From Planctomycetaceae bacterium (GTDB lineage Bacteria > Planctomycetota > Planctomycetia > Pirellulales > Thermoguttaceae): a stretch of DNA of 6,221 nt. Under the pieces are notes generated by a model. It saw only the letters and a program-made list of their open reading frames with translations, was not told where the DNA came from and did no database searches. The number at the start of each line of letters is the position of its first letter. Position 1 is the stretch's first letter. Where the stretch lies: positions 1-6,221 of the forward strand of contig JAITAZ010000010.1 in assembly GCA_031283825.1 (NCBI GenBank). Reading direction: 5' to 3'. This document shows, piece by piece, positions 6,163-6,221 of the stretch. A program made the position numbers and the translations under genes.

Positions 6163-6221
6163 CTAACGGAAATTTATAAAACTCAATTTTTAGTAACAAT
6201 ATTTCATGCAGTCATAATTTT

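Noticed and set aside
6173..6199. Possible minus-strand promoter for the YrdC-phosphatase gene (TTGTTA and TATAAA)
   Set aside because: The spacing is 15 bases, and AT-rich sequence yields such matches easily; the upstream region is cut by the window end.

Overview
The window has the look of a planctomycete genome, moderately AT-rich and with large repeat-filled intergenic spaces. Two things in the proteins point there: a very large secreted protein with LamG, PD40 beta-propeller and hydrazine-synthase-alpha-like dihaem domains, and a fusion of a YrdC/Sua5 domain to a low-molecular-weight phosphatase. Both architectures are, to my knowledge, typical of Planctomycetota. The assignment is inference; there is no rRNA or other marker gene here.

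Layout. Bases 1-608 carry no convincing gene. They hold a terminator-like hairpin (19-48), two inverted copies of a 52-bp palindromic element (61-112 and 264-315, the second flanked by a perfect 8-bp direct repeat), a second terminator-like hairpin (416-473), and a good ribosome binding site (596-602). Bases 609-4367 (+) encode the 1252-residue exported protein. Bases 4368-5040 lie between two convergent genes and are packed with palindromes: a 111-bp element around a perfect 13-bp hairpin, a 79-bp relative of the upstream 52-bp elements, a 210-bp inverted repeat with 77-nt arms built of GGGGAC-type 9-mers, a half-element, and a weak terminator for the minus-strand gene. Bases 5041-6162 (-) encode the YrdC-phosphatase fusion. 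The last 59 bases are its upstream region.

Function. The two genes converge and have no obvious functional link. The first product is probably periplasmic or surface-exposed, with two covalently bound c-type haems; its redox substrate is unknown, and the N-terminal LamG domain suggests binding to a polysaccharide or another protein. It resembles HzsA of anammox bacteria, but no hzsB/hzsC partner is in the window and the haem site lacks the expected tyrosine, so hydrazine synthesis should not be assumed. The second product is cytoplasmic: one half should make threonylcarbamoyl-AMP for tRNA t6A, and the other resembles the YwlE protein-arginine phosphatase. The most novel material is the pair of intergenic palindromic repeat families.
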